Translations under genes and position numbers: made by a program
Part shown: piece after piece, positions 1 to 8,554 of the stretch
Layout: each line of letters starts with the position of its first letter
How positions within the stretch are numbered: the first letter of the stretch is position 1
The notes under the pieces: generated by a model
Databases searched by the model: none
Seen by the model: only the letters and a program-made list of their open reading frames with translations
Told to the model about the DNA's origin: nothing
Assembly: GCF_000981225.1 (NCBI RefSeq)
Contig: NZ_LAJC01000007.1
Coordinates: 50,946-114,945, forward strand
Direction of reading: 5' to 3'
Origin: Allosalinactinospora lopnorensis
Lineage (GTDB): Bacteria; Actinomycetota; Actinomycetes; Streptosporangiales; Streptosporangiaceae
DNA: 64,000 nucleotides

Positions 1-368
1 GGTACTCCTGGCCGGTTTCCCTGCATAAGCGGCTGGCCGCCCGGTGCGGGGGGCGCAGGACCGTAGCCCGCCGTCGGCGCGGTGCCGGGGGGCATGGGCT
101 GGACCGCTGTCGGATCGACGGTGACCGCCACACGGATCTCCCGGCCCAGCTCGGCTGACAGTGCCTGGCTGATGGCCGGGCGGAGCCGGGTTTCGAGGAT
201 CTCCTTCGCGAATTCGTTGGGTGCGGCGAGCAGAGCTGTGTCCTCGATCAGGCCCAGGGGGCGGGTCTGCGGAAGCCATGCCCGTTGCTGCGGGGGCAGC
301 GCGCTGTTATCGAGGCTGTCCAGCACGCTCGTCCACACCATTGCGAGGTTGACCTGTGCCTCAGACAC
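1..368 (-). CDS. dnaA: Chromosomal replication initiator DnaA, N-terminal part (cut by window edge)
   Basis: This is the first ~122 codons of DnaA; the rest lies before the window. The reading frame begins at a GTG with VSEAQVNLAMVWTSVLDSL and continues with a stretch containing LPQTRPLGLIEDTALLAAPN and FAKEILETRLRPAI, the typical actinobacterial DnaA domain I (DnaB/partner contact) fold. An ATG thirteen bases upstream is in another frame and stops after six codons, so GTG is the likely start. It is divergent from rpmH, as in other actinobacteria, and the spacer holds DnaA boxes that suggest autoregulation. Identity is confident; the domains III and IV that bind ATP and DNA cannot be seen here. 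Confidence 0.88.
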   Translation of the reverse strand, partial: MSEAQVNLAMVWTSVLDSLDNSALPPQQRAWLPQTRPLGLIEDTALLAAPNEFAKEILETRLRPAISQALSAELGREIRVAVTVDPTAVQPMPPGTAPTAGYGPAPPAPGGQPLMQGNRPGV

Positions 369-1158
369 GGTGACCTGCCATGGTTCGTCCCCTTCTCACG
401 GTGTTCTGCTGCGGTCGGCCGGCGCCGCGTGGTCGCTGGTGTCAGACGACTCATTCTCTCGGCTGCACCGGTCGTTCTGGGCCGGACCGGCCCCTGGGGT
501 GCCCCTCGGGGCCGATGCGCTCAACGAACGATGTTCTGTGGGTAACTAAGCGTGTGTCTGTGGACTAGCTGTGTACGATTTCGCCGCGCGTTCGCGCCGC
601 GGAGCCGGTGGAGCGGCTCCGCACTTCCACAGTGGACCGAAGTTCATCCACATGTTGTGCACAGCCTCTCAGATTCCGGCGGGGACCGAAGAGTTATCCA
701 CAATCCCCAGATCAAAGGGTGTGATCGCTAGTTGTCTCGATGGTTGTGCCGGGGCAGGGGTAGTCGCACGAGGAGCGGTGTCCCCCTCTGAGGTTATCCA
801 CAGCTTAGGGATGGCTGGGGAAGACGCACGGCTTGTGAATAACGTGGTGTCCACAGGAGGCGGATCTGTGGACTGCGGTCCTCGTAGCTGCTGGTAACGT
901 GTCTGGCCGATTTGACCGGCGTCCTGACAAGCCGTATCTTCCCTTATACTTGCGACGGTATCTTTGTGTGCGAAGGTCGTGGTGCCGCGATCGCAAGGTC
1001 GGTGGGTGGAGAATCCGCCGTAGGGCGCGGACCTCTCGACGAAGTCAACGAAGCGCCAATCCCTGAGGAAGGAACCGGCGGACAGGCCGGCCAGCCAAGG
1101 GGACCTCCTGCCTGTCGGGCGGGAGAGGAAGTCAATCACACGCCCCTGGAGCCCAGCA
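369..1158. promoter_or_regulatory. dnaA-rpmH spacer with a cluster of DnaA boxes
   Basis: This 790-base spacer between divergent dnaA and rpmH has no convincing gene. It holds two perfect DnaA boxes, TTATCCACA at 694-702 and 794-802, and near-matches at 537-545 (TGTGGGTAA), 644-652 (TCATCCACA) and 834-842 (TGTGAATAA), with weaker ones near 559 and 655. It must carry the dnaA and rpmH promoters. In Streptomyces the main origin lies on the other side of dnaA, so this may be an autoregulatory region or part of a split origin; the sequence alone does not decide. Confidence 0.65.
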
Positions 1159-1302
1159 GTGAGCAAGCGTACGTTTCAGCCGAACAACCGGCGTCGCGCG
1201 AAGGTCCACGGTTTCCGGCTGCGCATGCGCACCCGTGCCGGGCGCGCGGTCATTGCTTCGCGCCGGAAGAAGGGGCGCGTACGGCTGACCGTGAGCCAGT
1301 AG
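1159..1302 (+). CDS. rpmH: 50S ribosomal protein L34
   Basis: A 47-residue, very basic protein starting [20 protein letters not shown] and ending with an [12 protein letters not shown] tail, which is the L34 signature across its full usual length. It starts at GTG. It heads the conserved rpmH-rnpA-yidD-yidC group; rnpA begins about 80 bases downstream. It contributes to the large ribosomal subunit. No other identity is plausible. Confidence 0.96.
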   Translation: MSKRTFQPNNRRRAKVHGFRLRMRTRAGRAVIASRRKKGRVRLTVSQ

Positions 1303-1383
1303 TCGCCACGCGTCGAACGATACGGTGGGCCGGTCTGCCGCTTGCGGCGGCCGGTCTTCTTATTGTGTCCGAGGACCCATCCC

Positions 1384-1824
1384 ATGTTGTCGCCCAAGAA
1401 CCGTATGCGGCGCAGTGCCGACTTCGGGCTCGTCATGCGTAAAGGACGCCGCGGCAGCCGGGAGGCCTTGGGAGTCGCCTACCTGGCGCCGCCCTCCGGA
1501 ACCGGCGGGGAGTCCCCCGGCCCACCGAAGGTGGGATTCGTCGTGAGCAAGGCTGTCGGGGGCGCGGTGACACGCAAGCGGGTTCAGCGCCGCCTCCGCC
1601 ACCTCATGCGCGAGCGGCTGCCTCTTCTGCCTGAAGGTAGCCTGCTAGTAGTGCGGGCCAAACCCTTGGCCGCGTCCCAAGAACACGACGCGCTGGCCGC
1701 GCAGCTCGAGGGTGCACTGGCCACGGCGATGAGCTCCCGCACGAAGGCGACACGCCGCCCCTGGGGGCGAGAAGCCGACGCATCCAACGGCGCGCGGGCC
1801 AGCGGGGAGCGGACGGGCTCATGA
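1384..1824 (+). CDS. rnpA: Ribonuclease P protein component
   Basis: The protein subunit of RNase P, which helps the catalytic RNA remove 5' leaders from tRNA precursors. The ATG at 1384 gives [19 protein letters not shown], the family's usual start; an in-frame upstream ATG at 1342 would add residues that homologues lack. The basic RNR-like segment appears as the residues around [20 protein letters not shown]. The length, 146 residues, is slightly longer than usual because of a low-complexity C-terminal tail rich in Arg. Its stop overlaps the yidD start (ATGA at 1821-1824), so the two are translationally coupled. Confidence 0.95.
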   Translation: MLSPKNRMRRSADFGLVMRKGRRGSREALGVAYLAPPSGTGGESPGPPKVGFVVSKAVGGAVTRKRVQRRLRHLMRERLPLLPEGSLLVVRAKPLAASQEHDALAAQLEGALATAMSSRTKATRRPWGREADASNGARASGERTGS

Positions 1825-2138
1825 TCGACGGCAGACCGAATCCGGTAGCGCGGCTGCTGATCCTGCCTATCAGGGGTTATCAGCGGTTCATCAGCCCTCT
1901 GTTCCCGCCAGTCTGCCGTTTCTATCCCTCATGCAGCGCATACGCGGTGCAGGCGCTCCAGGAGCATGGCGCGCTGCGAGGACTATGGCTTGCGGTCCGG
2001 AGAATCGCCCGGTGTCATCCGTTTCACCCGGGAGGGCTCGACCCGGTACCACCGCGCAAGGGCGTACGCGCGCAAAGAGCGAACGACGCGGGCCACGGGA
2101 ACGGGGGCGACGTCGCTCCCGGCCCAACAGGCCTGTAG
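1821..2138 (+). CDS. yidD: Membrane protein insertion efficiency factor YidD
   Basis: A 105-residue member of the YidD/UPF0161 family, thought to assist YidC-dependent membrane insertion from the inner face of the membrane. The diagnostic segment is [19 protein letters not shown] followed by [14 protein letters not shown] and a [13 protein letters not shown] motif. The C-terminal ~30 residues are variable. It overlaps rnpA by four bases and is followed 31 bases later by yidC, consistent with one operon. Confidence 0.93.
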   Translation: MIDGRPNPVARLLILPIRGYQRFISPLFPPVCRFYPSCSAYAVQALQEHGALRGLWLAVRRIARCHPFHPGGLDPVPPRKGVRAQRANDAGHGNGGDVAPGPTGL

Positions 2139-2169
2139 CTGAACTGGAGCAAAAAGAGGGAGTTCGCCG

Positions 2170-3117
2170 GTGCTGGACTGGCTATACAACATCGTCGGCT
2201 GGGTGCTGATCCACATCCACTCCGGCCTGACGTTCCTTGGGCTGAACCCGGACAGTGGGTGGGCGTGGGGCCTGTCCATCGTCGCTCTGACCATCCTAAT
2301 GCGGCTGATCATGGTTCCGCTGTTCGTGAAGCAGATGCACACGCAGCGGAAGATGCAGGAAATGCAGCCGCAGATGATGAAGGTGCGGGAGCGCTACAAG
2401 AACGACAAGCAGCGCCAGCAGCAAGAGATGATGAAGCTCTATCAGGAGAGCGGCACCAACCCCGTCATGGGCTGCCTCCCTCTGCTGCTGCAGATGCCGG
2501 TCTTCTTCGCGCTGTTCAACGTGCTGCGCAACGTGGCCGAGGGAAGGGCGCGCTACGGATTCACCGAGGATCTCGTGGAGAGCGCCCAGAACGCGCAGAT
2601 CTTCCACGCTCCGCTGGCCGCCCAGTTCACCAGCTCAGCGCAGGAGCTCGCGCAGTACAACGCGGACCCTGTCATGGCCAGGATCGTCATCGCCATCGCC
2701 TGCGTGATCATGGGAGCGACGACCTTCCTGACCATGCGGCAGAGCATCAAGCGGAGCACGGCCCAGATGCCGGACAACCCGATGATGCAGACCCAGAAGA
2801 TCATGATGTACCTCGCCCCGGCCTTCGGTCTGTTCGGCCTGGCCATGCCGATCGGTGTGCTCATCTACTGGGTCAGCTCGAACATCTGGACCATGGGTCA
2901 GCAGCACTTCCTGTACCGGAAGCACCCCGTTCCGTCCCCCGGCGAACCCGTCTCCACTGCGGCGAAGGATGCGAGCCCGAACGGGTCGGCCAAGGGATTC
3001 CTGGGTAAGCGCAAGGAACAGGAATCCGAGCCTGAACCGGCTGAAGAGCCTAAGATCGAGCGTAAGCAGCCGAAGAAACAATCGCGTGCGAAGCGCACTG
3101 GTGGGAAGAAGCGCTAG
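2170..3117 (+). CDS. yidC: Membrane protein insertase YidC/Oxa1
   Basis: An insertase that places proteins into the cytoplasmic membrane alone or with SecYEG. The 315 residues have the short, Gram-positive architecture without the large periplasmic domain: an N-terminal hydrophobic segment, the cytoplasmic hairpin around KMQEMQPQMMKVRERYKNDK, then further membrane segments (NPVMGCLPLLLQMPVFFALF and near the end ALFGLAMPIGVLIYWVSSN). The C-terminal tail (about residues 270-315) is hydrophilic and rich in Lys, Arg and Glu, which in this family can contact the ribosome. The start is GTG with a GAGGGAG-like site upstream. Confidence 0.95.
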   Translation: MLDWLYNIVGWVLIHIHSGLTFLGLNPDSGWAWGLSIVALTILMRLIMVPLFVKQMHTQRKMQEMQPQMMKVRERYKNDKQRQQQEMMKLYQESGTNPVMGCLPLLLQMPVFFALFNVLRNVAEGRARYGFTEDLVESAQNAQIFHAPLAAQFTSSAQELAQYNADPVMARIVIAIACVIMGATTFLTMRQSIKRSTAQMPDNPMMQTQKIMMYLAPAFGLFGLAMPIGVLIYWVSSNIWTMGQQHFLYRKHPVPSPGEPVSTAAKDASPNGSAKGFLGKRKEQESEPEPAEEPKIERKQPKKQSRAKRTGGKKR

Positions 3118-3231
3118 CCGCGGCGGCGGCACAATGGGGAATCAGGGGCCATACGGGCCGGATCGCGCAGGCGAGAATCAGCCCCGGAAGCGTGGAGCCG
3201 GCCGGATCGCGATTAAAGGAGACAGCTCGCT

Positions 3232-3792
3232 GTGAGCAACGGCAACACCGAGAACGCGGAGGAGAACCGCGGCAGCGTGGCGGTGGCGGACGAGCCGGGG
3301 CAGGACGAAGCCACGGAACCCGGTATCGACGTTGAGACGCTGGAAAGGGAAGGCGATATCGCGGCCGACTACATCGAAGGGCTGCTGGATATCGCCGACT
3401 TCGATGGCGACATCGATATGGACGTCGAAGGGGACCGCGCCAAAGTCTCGGTCGTGGGAACCACCCTGGAGGAACTCGTCGGCGACAAAGGGGAGGTGCT
3501 TGAGGCGCTGCAGGAGCTGACACGGCTGGCGGTGCACCGCAAGACCGGAACCCGGAGTCGGCTGATGCTCGACATCGGTGGGTACCGGGATTCGCGTCGC
3601 AAGGCGCTCAGCCGGATCGGCGCTGAGGTCGCCGACGAGGTGAAGCGGAAGGGCGAAGTGAAACCGATGGCGCCGATGACCCCGTTCGAACGGAAGGTGG
3701 TGCACGACGCCATCGCCTCGGCCGGACTGCGCAGTGAGTCGGAAGGTGAAGAGCCAAACCGTTATGTGGTGGTGTACCCCGCCGACCACTGA
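3232..3792 (+). CDS. jag: RNA-binding protein Jag/KhpB
   Basis: A 186-residue single-stranded nucleic-acid-binding protein with an acidic N-terminal extension, a KH domain (about residues 60-120, including VGTTLEELVGDKGEVLEALQ) and a C-terminal R3H domain with the family signature FERKVVHDAIASAGLRSESE followed by GEEPNRYVVVYP. KhpB proteins bind many transcripts and influence cell elongation and division. It sits between yidC and rsmG in the conserved order. The GTG start follows an AAAGGAGA ribosome-binding site. A perfect parS site begins directly after the stop codon. Confidence 0.94.
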   Translation: MSNGNTENAEENRGSVAVADEPGQDEATEPGIDVETLEREGDIAADYIEGLLDIADFDGDIDMDVEGDRAKVSVVGTTLEELVGDKGEVLEALQELTRLAVHRKTGTRSRLMLDIGGYRDSRRKALSRIGAEVADEVKRKGEVKPMAPMTPFERKVVHDAIASAGLRSESEGEEPNRYVVVYPADH

Positions 3793-3794
3793 TG

Positions 3795-3808
3795 GTTTCA
3801 CGTGAAAC
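3795..3808. promoter_or_regulatory. parS: parS site (ParB-binding centromere)
   Basis: A perfect copy of the 14-base palindrome GTTTCACGTGAAAC, the conserved binding and loading site for ParB. It lies in the jag-rsmG spacer. Confidence 0.92.
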
Positions 3809-3988
3809 ACCCGGCGCCTCCCACACGTAGGATCGTGGGGGGCGCTTTTATTGTTCGGCCCCGGACTCCCCTACCGAGTACGTCTGTAGGCGGGCTGCGC
3901 GCTGCTCAACTCAGGCGTGATCTTCTCGACGTCGCTGTCGAGATGTCGATGTGTCGATGAGCGAACGAAGAGACCAAGGTGGTGACTG

Positions 3989-4704
3989 ATGACCTCGGGC
4001 GCTGGCGGGCGTGTGGCGCCGCCCGAGCACGCGCATGCGCTGTTCGGTGATGCCCTACCCAGGATGGCCCGGTACGCTGATCTCCTTGCGGATGCCGGGG
4101 TAGTGCGCGGCTGATCGGTCCAAGAGAGGTGCCTCGGTTGTGGGAACGGCACTTGATGAACTGTGCTGTTGTTGAGGAGTTGATCCCCGAGGGTGCCGAA
4201 GTCGTTGACGTCGGAGCCGGAGCGGGTCTTCCCGGTGTGGTGCTCGGTGTCATGCGACCGGATCTCTCTATAGTCCTCCTTGAACCTCTTCTCCGTCGGA
4301 CGGTCTTTCTGCGAGAGTGCGTTGAGACTCTCGGCCTGAAGAACGTGACCGTGCATCGGGGACGAGCCGAAGAGATGAGGAAGGAACTGCGTGCAGACGT
4401 TGTCACGGCTCGCGCAGTCGCTCCTCTGACTCGCCTCGCAAGGTGGGTACTTCCTCTGCTCCGTAAGGATGGCATCCTGCTCGCGCTCAAGGGAGAGCAA
4501 GCGGAGAGTGAGTTGGAGGAAGCGCGCGCAGATTTGTACGCACAACGCCCATGCGTTGCCAATGTTGTTCGGGTTGGCCACGGTAAGGTCGAACCGGCTA
4601 CGACGGTCGTTCGCGTCAGGGTCACATCCGAGAGCGGCCAGCTCACTCCGTCCAGGTCGAGACGTACGCCGGGCGGCAGAAAGAAGCGTGGACGGAAGAG
4701 GTGA
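3989..4704 (+). CDS. rsmG: 16S rRNA (guanine(527)-N7)-methyltransferase RsmG, frameshifted
   Basis: RsmG (GidB) methylates G527 of 16S rRNA with S-adenosylmethionine. The N-terminal part starts at ATG 3989 (MTSGAGGRVAPPEHAHALFG, then a segment ending LLADAGVVRG) and runs into TGA at 4112-4114. The rest continues one base out of frame, resuming as LIGPREVPRLWERH and containing the SAM-binding motif VVDVGAGAGLPGVVLG. One missing base between about 4106 and 4114 restores a normal full-length protein. The C-terminal tail is basic. It overlaps the parA start (GTGA). Given similar lesions elsewhere in the window, consensus error is more likely than real loss. Real RsmG loss gives low-level streptomycin resistance in several bacteria. 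Confidence 0.86.
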
Positions 4705-5768
4705 ACTCATTCGTGCCCCAGAACCAGTTCGATGGCACCCATGTTTCACGTGAAACAGATCTGGTGTTCAGCCCGGGAGACACTCCGGAGCCAGGAGCCC
4801 CACGTGAAACGCCCTCCTGGGAAGACCAGTCGTGGCACGCCGCCGATGTTTCACGTGAAACGGATTTCGACGCAGAGGACCACCCCTCTGCCGACGTGGA
4901 GCTTGATACGCCGATCGCGCGCGCGGCACGCGCGGCCATGTCGGGACGAGGCTCCGGCGATGATTCGTGGCCGCGCCCCGCTGAGTGTCGGGTGCTGAGT
5001 GTCGCCAATCAGAAGGGTGGGGTCGGTAAGACGACCACCACGGTGAACCTCGCCGCTTCACTGGCCATGCACGGAAACCGGGTCCTCGTCGTGGACCTCG
5101 ACCCTCAAGGGAATGCCTCCACGGCATTGGGGATCGAGAAGGAAGAGACCTCCCGATCCATCTACCACTGCCTGGTGGAAGACGCGGAAATCCGCGATCT
5201 GGCGCAGTCGGTTCCTGATATCCCGAACCTGTGGTGCGTGCCGGCCACGATCGACCTGGCAGGGGCGGAGATCGAACTCGTGTCCCTGGTCGCCCGAGAG
5301 TCCCGACTCAAGCGCGCGTTCTCAGCCTTCGACAGCAGCGAACTGGACTACATCCTCGTCGACTGTCCGCCATCCCTCGGACTGCTGACCGTCAACGCGA
5401 TGGTCGCGTGCGATGAGGTGCTGATTCCGATCCAGTGCGAGTACTACGCGCTCGAAGGACTCGGCCAGCTGCTGCGCAACGTCGAGCTGGTGAAGTCGCA
5501 TCTCAACCCGTCGCTGGAGATCTCCACCATCGTGCTCACCATGTACGACGGTCGGACCAGGTTGGCTTCACAGGTCGCAGATGAGGTACGCCAGCACTTC
5601 GGGGATCTGGTACTCAAGACATTGGTGCCTCGGAGCGTTCGCGTCTCGGAAGCGCCGAGCTACGGACAGTCCGTCATGACCTATGACCCCGGTTCCACTG
5701 GGGCGGTGGCCTATATGGAAGCGGCCCGCGAAATGGCTCATCGGGCGAAGACGGGCGTCGGTAACTGA
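4701..5768 (+). CDS. parA: Chromosome-partitioning ATPase ParA (Soj)
   Basis: A Walker-type ATPase that moves or positions ParB-parS complexes during chromosome segregation. The deviant Walker A motif KGGVGKTTTT is at about residues 108-117, followed by VLVVDLDPQGNAS and the Walker B region YILVDCPPSLGLL. It is 355 residues, longer than usual, because of a ~100-residue acidic N-terminal extension. Two perfect parS sites lie inside that extension and encode repeated VSRET motifs. The GTG start overlaps the rsmG stop; parB follows after 25 bases. Confidence 0.95.
   Translation: MNSFVPQNQFDGTHVSRETDLVFSPGDTPEPGAPRETPSWEDQSWHAADVSRETDFDAEDHPSADVELDTPIARAARAAMSGRGSGDDSWPRPAECRVLSVANQKGGVGKTTTTVNLAASLAMHGNRVLVVDLDPQGNASTALGIEKEETSRSIYHCLVEDAEIRDLAQSVPDIPNLWCVPATIDLAGAEIELVSLVARESRLKRAFSAFDSSELDYILVDCPPSLGLLTVNAMVACDEVLIPIQCEYYALEGLGQLLRNVELVKSHLNPSLEISTIVLTMYDGRTRLASQVADEVRQHFGDLVLKTLVPRSVRVSEAPSYGQSVMTYDPGSTGAVAYMEAAREMAHRAKTGVGN
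4743..4756. promoter_or_regulatory. parS: parS site inside parA
   Basis: A perfect GTTTCACGTGAAAC palindrome, extended to a 16-base palindrome with flanking T and A. It is in the parA reading frame and encodes part of HVSRETD. Confidence 0.92.
4848..4861. promoter_or_regulatory. parS: Second parS site inside parA
   Basis: Another perfect GTTTCACGTGAAAC palindrome in the parA coding region, again encoding VSRET. A degenerate half-site (CACGTGAAAC at 4801-4810) lies between the two. Confidence 0.92.
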
Positions 5769-5793
5769 CCATGGGACGTGAAGGGAGACGTCG

Positions 5794-6726
5794 GTGAGCC
5801 AGCAGCGGCGCGGTCTAGGGAAAGGCCTGGGGGCTCTCATTCCGCAGGGGCCGGCGACGGTCGATGTGGAACAGATAGCCCCCACGGACGGGGAAGCCCC
5901 TCCTCCAGCCCTTGATGGCGCTTATTTGGAGGAGATCGAGGTCGGTGCGGTGACTCCGAACCCGCGCCAGCCTCGCCAGCACTTCGACGAAGAGCAGTTG
6001 GAGGAGCTGAAAGCCTCGATCGCCGAAGTCGGCCTGTTGCAACCCATCGTTGTGCGCAAGCTCGGCGATGGGCGCTACGAGCTGATCATGGGGGAGCGTC
6101 GTTGGCGGGCCAGTATGGAGGCCGGCCTGGAGCATATCCCCGCCATCGTGCGCGACACCGGCGACGATGCTATGCTCCGCGATGCGCTGCTGGAGAACCT
6201 GCACCGCCAGCAGCTCAACCCCCTGGAGGAGGCTGCGGCGTATCAGCAGCTCTTGGACGACTTCGGTGCGACACACGACGAACTCGCAAAGCGCATTGGC
6301 CGCTCGCGTCCGCACATCACCAACACGCTGCGATTGCTGAATCTGTCGCCGGCGGTGCAGCGCCGGGTGGCCGCGGGAGTGCTCAGTGCCGGCCATGCGC
6401 GTGCGCTGCTCTCGGTGGACGATATGGAGACCCAGGAGCGGCTGGCGCGACGCATTGTCGAGGAAGGACTGTCGGTCCGGGCGCTGGAGGAGATCATCAC
6501 GCTGGGGGAGACGGACGGCAAGCCTTCCAGCCAGCGCCGCGCACCGGTTTCGCGGGAGACACCGCCGGAGATCGAGGAAATGGCGAGCCGCCTCTCGGAC
6601 GCCTTCGATACCCGGGTAAAGGTCAACATGGGGCAGAAGAAGGGCAAGATCGTTGTGGAGTTCGCGACGAGGGAGGATCTTGAGCGCATCATCGCCGCCA
6701 TGGATCCCGTGTCGAGAGAGAACTAA
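5794..6726 (+). CDS. parB: Chromosome-partitioning protein ParB (Spo0J)
   Basis: ParB binds parS, hydrolyses CTP as a sliding clamp and recruits ParA and SMC. The 310 residues show the N-terminal ParA-interacting segment ([15 protein letters not shown]), the ParB/Srx CTPase domain with [12 protein letters not shown] and the [12 protein letters not shown] box, and the helix-turn-helix region ([20 protein letters not shown]). The C-terminal dimer domain ends with [19 protein letters not shown]. The GTG start follows AAGGGAG. A degenerate parS-like stretch at 6547-6560 encodes another VSRET. Confidence 0.95.
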   Translation: MSQQRRGLGKGLGALIPQGPATVDVEQIAPTDGEAPPPALDGAYLEEIEVGAVTPNPRQPRQHFDEEQLEELKASIAEVGLLQPIVVRKLGDGRYELIMGERRWRASMEAGLEHIPAIVRDTGDDAMLRDALLENLHRQQLNPLEEAAAYQQLLDDFGATHDELAKRIGRSRPHITNTLRLLNLSPAVQRRVAAGVLSAGHARALLSVDDMETQERLARRIVEEGLSVRALEEIITLGETDGKPSSQRRAPVSRETPPEIEEMASRLSDAFDTRVKVNMGQKKGKIVVEFATREDLERIIAAMDPVSREN

Positions 6727-6940
6727 CGGCAGCGGTCGCCATGTCGACATGACCGTATATCGGTCGGGCGCTACACCCCCTTGGCACACAGGGGCAGGGA
6801 CCAAGCCCCGTCTCCGGGGAACACCACCGGATCCGGCCAAGCTCGTGGTCTGACCCGAGGCACAGCCCCAGCTGTCCGCAACACCGGGCCTGCTCTCAGA
6901 CGAAGCGGGAACCGGCTCTACAAGGCAAGAGGCTCCCGAC

Positions 6941-6982
6941 ATGCGAATGGTCCCCGAGGACGTCCTCGGGGACCATTCGCAT
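6941..6982. terminator. Perfect 42-base palindrome, probable bidirectional terminator
   Basis: Two 21-base arms beginning ATGCGAATGGTCCCC and ending GGGGACCATTCGCAT are exact reverse complements with no spacer. It lies between the converging ends of parB and trxA. There is no T-run, so action as a terminator on both strands is inferred from position. Confidence 0.65.
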
Positions 6983-6992
6983 GTGCTCTACG

Positions 6993-7006
6993 GTTTCACG
7001 TGAAAC
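6993..7006. promoter_or_regulatory. parS: parS site downstream of parB
   Basis: A perfect GTTTCACGTGAAAC palindrome just outside the trxA 3' end; the fourth perfect parS within about 3.2 kb. Confidence 0.92.
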
Positions 7007-7030
7007 AAGGATGCGAGGCAGGGACCGCGC

Positions 7031-7354
7031 TCAGATGTATTCCTGCAGGTCCTCCAGCAGCTTCCGCTTGGGCTTGGCGCCCATGATCTGCTTGACGACC
7101 TCGCCATCCTTGAAGAGATTCATCGTCGGGATCTGCATGACCCCGTACTCACGCGGCACGTTCGGCTGCTGGTCGATGTTGAGCTTCACGATCTCGATCT
7201 TGTCGCCGTGCTCGTCGGCGATCTCTTCAAGAATCGGGGCGATCTGGCGGCACGGGCCGCACCATTCGGCCCAGAAGTCGACCAGCACCGGCTTGTCATT
7301 CTTCAGGACGTCGGTCTCGAAGCTGGCGTCGGTGACTTCCTTGAGCTTCGCCAT
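7031..7354 (-). CDS. trxA: Thioredoxin
   Basis: A 107-residue thioredoxin with the redox-active motif in VDFWAEWCGPCRQIAPILEE and the cis-proline segment VMQIPTMNLFKDGE. It reduces cytosolic disulfides using electrons from the neighbouring thioredoxin reductase. It lies 82 bases downstream of trxB on the same strand, which argues for co-expression with trxB and the SigM region. Length and motifs are fully typical. Confidence 0.96.
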   Translation of the reverse strand: MAKLKEVTDASFETDVLKNDKPVLVDFWAEWCGPCRQIAPILEEIADEHGDKIEIVKLNIDQQPNVPREYGVMQIPTMNLFKDGEVVKQIMGAKPKRKLLEDLQEYI

Positions 7355-7436
7355 ATGAATACTCCTCGTGAATGAGACTCGGGCATATAGTCGGCCCTCC
7401 CGGTGTCTCCGCTAGAGGACCGTGACGATATGAGCG

Positions 7437-8369
7437 TCAGTTCCCCTGCTCGGCGAGGTACCGTTCGGCATCCAGAGAGGCGGCACAGCCGGTGCCGGCG
7501 GCGGTGACGGCCTGCCGGTAGACGTGATCCACGACATCGCCGCAGGCGAACACGCCGGGGATGTTGGTCTTGGTCGTGGGGGCGTCGACCGTGATGTACC
7601 CCTCCTCGTCCAGGTCGAGCTGGCTCTCGAATAGCTCGACCCGCGGGTCATGACCGATCGCGATGAACAGGCCGGTGATGTCGAGTTTGCTTTCCTCGCC
7701 GGTCTGGGTGTTGCGCAGCTGGACCCCAGTGACCTTGTTGTCGCCCAGGACCTCGGTTACCTCGGTGTTCCAGAGGAACCGGATCTTGTCGTTGTCGAAC
7801 GCGCGCTCCTGCATGATCTTGCTGGCGCGCAGCTCCCCGCGGCGGTGGATCACGGTGACCGAACGCGCGAAGCGGGTGAGGAAGGTGGCCTCTTCCATCG
7901 CGGTGTCGCCGCCGCCGACCACCGCGATGTCCTGCTCCCGGAAGAAGAAACCGTCGCAGGTGGCGCACCACGATGTGCCGCGTCCGGAGAACTCCTCCTC
8001 GCCGGGGACACCGAGCTTGCGGTATCCGGAACCCGTGGCGACGATCACGGTACGGGCATAGTGAGTCTCGTTGCCGACCTTGACGACTTTCGGAGTCGCT
8101 TTCAGGTCGACCTCGGTGACGTCGTCTGGCACGAGTTCGGAGCCAAACCGTTCAGCCTGCTTCCGGAGGTTGTCCATGAGGTCGGGCCCCATGATGCCGT
8201 CAGGAAAACCGGGGAAGTTCTCCACATCGGTGGTGTTCATCAACGCGCCACCGGCGGTGATCGAGCCTTCGAACACGAGCGGCCGGAGTTCGGCACGCGC
8301 CGCGTAAATAGCCGCGGTGTAACCCGCGGGGCCAGACCCGATGATGATCACGTTACGGACGTCGCTCAC
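7437..8369 (-). CDS. trxB: Thioredoxin-disulfide reductase
   Basis: An FAD/NADPH enzyme that recycles thioredoxin. The N-terminal FAD motif is [20 protein letters not shown], the redox pair is in CATCDGFFF, the NADPH-binding motif is [15 protein letters not shown], and the C-terminal FAD segment is [19 protein letters not shown]. The GTG at 8369, preceded by GAAGGG nine bases upstream, gives the usual [16 protein letters not shown] start; an in-frame GTG at 8402 would add eleven residues. The order trxA-trxB-anti-sigma-sigM matches that near the Mycobacterium tuberculosis origin. Confidence 0.94.
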   Translation of the reverse strand: MSDVRNVIIIGSGPAGYTAAIYAARAELRPLVFEGSITAGGALMNTTDVENFPGFPDGIMGPDLMDNLRKQAERFGSELVPDDVTEVDLKATPKVVKVGNETHYARTVIVATGSGYRKLGVPGEEEFSGRGTSWCATCDGFFFREQDIAVVGGGDTAMEEATFLTRFARSVTVIHRRGELRASKIMQERAFDNDKIRFLWNTEVTEVLGDNKVTGVQLRNTQTGEESKLDITGLFIAIGHDPRVELFESQLDLDEEGYITVDAPTTKTNIPGVFACGDVVDHVYRQAVTAAGTGCAASLDAERYLAEQGN

Positions 8370-8554
8370 GCTCGTCGGCCCTTCGGTAACTCGGGCGGCC
8401 ACTCAGAGAGTGACCCGCTGGGGAGGTCGTTCACTACCAACAGATGGTAGGCGTCCGCCATTCCCAACCAGTGCTGACGCTCGTCAAGGGGCGTTTGACC
8501 TGGTTTTCCGTCCTTGCCGTGGTGAGTCGGGGCTCTTCTACCGGGAGCGGTTGG

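Larger units (their letters stand above)
6727..7030. other. parB-trxA convergent spacer
   Basis: No gene is evident in this 304-base spacer between convergent genes. Its recognisable contents are a 42-base palindrome (6941-6982) and a parS site (6993-7006), each listed separately. Confidence 0.6.

Noticed and set aside
3134..3235. A 33-codon frame between yidC and jag
   Set aside because: No ribosome-binding site and no counterpart in this conserved gene order.
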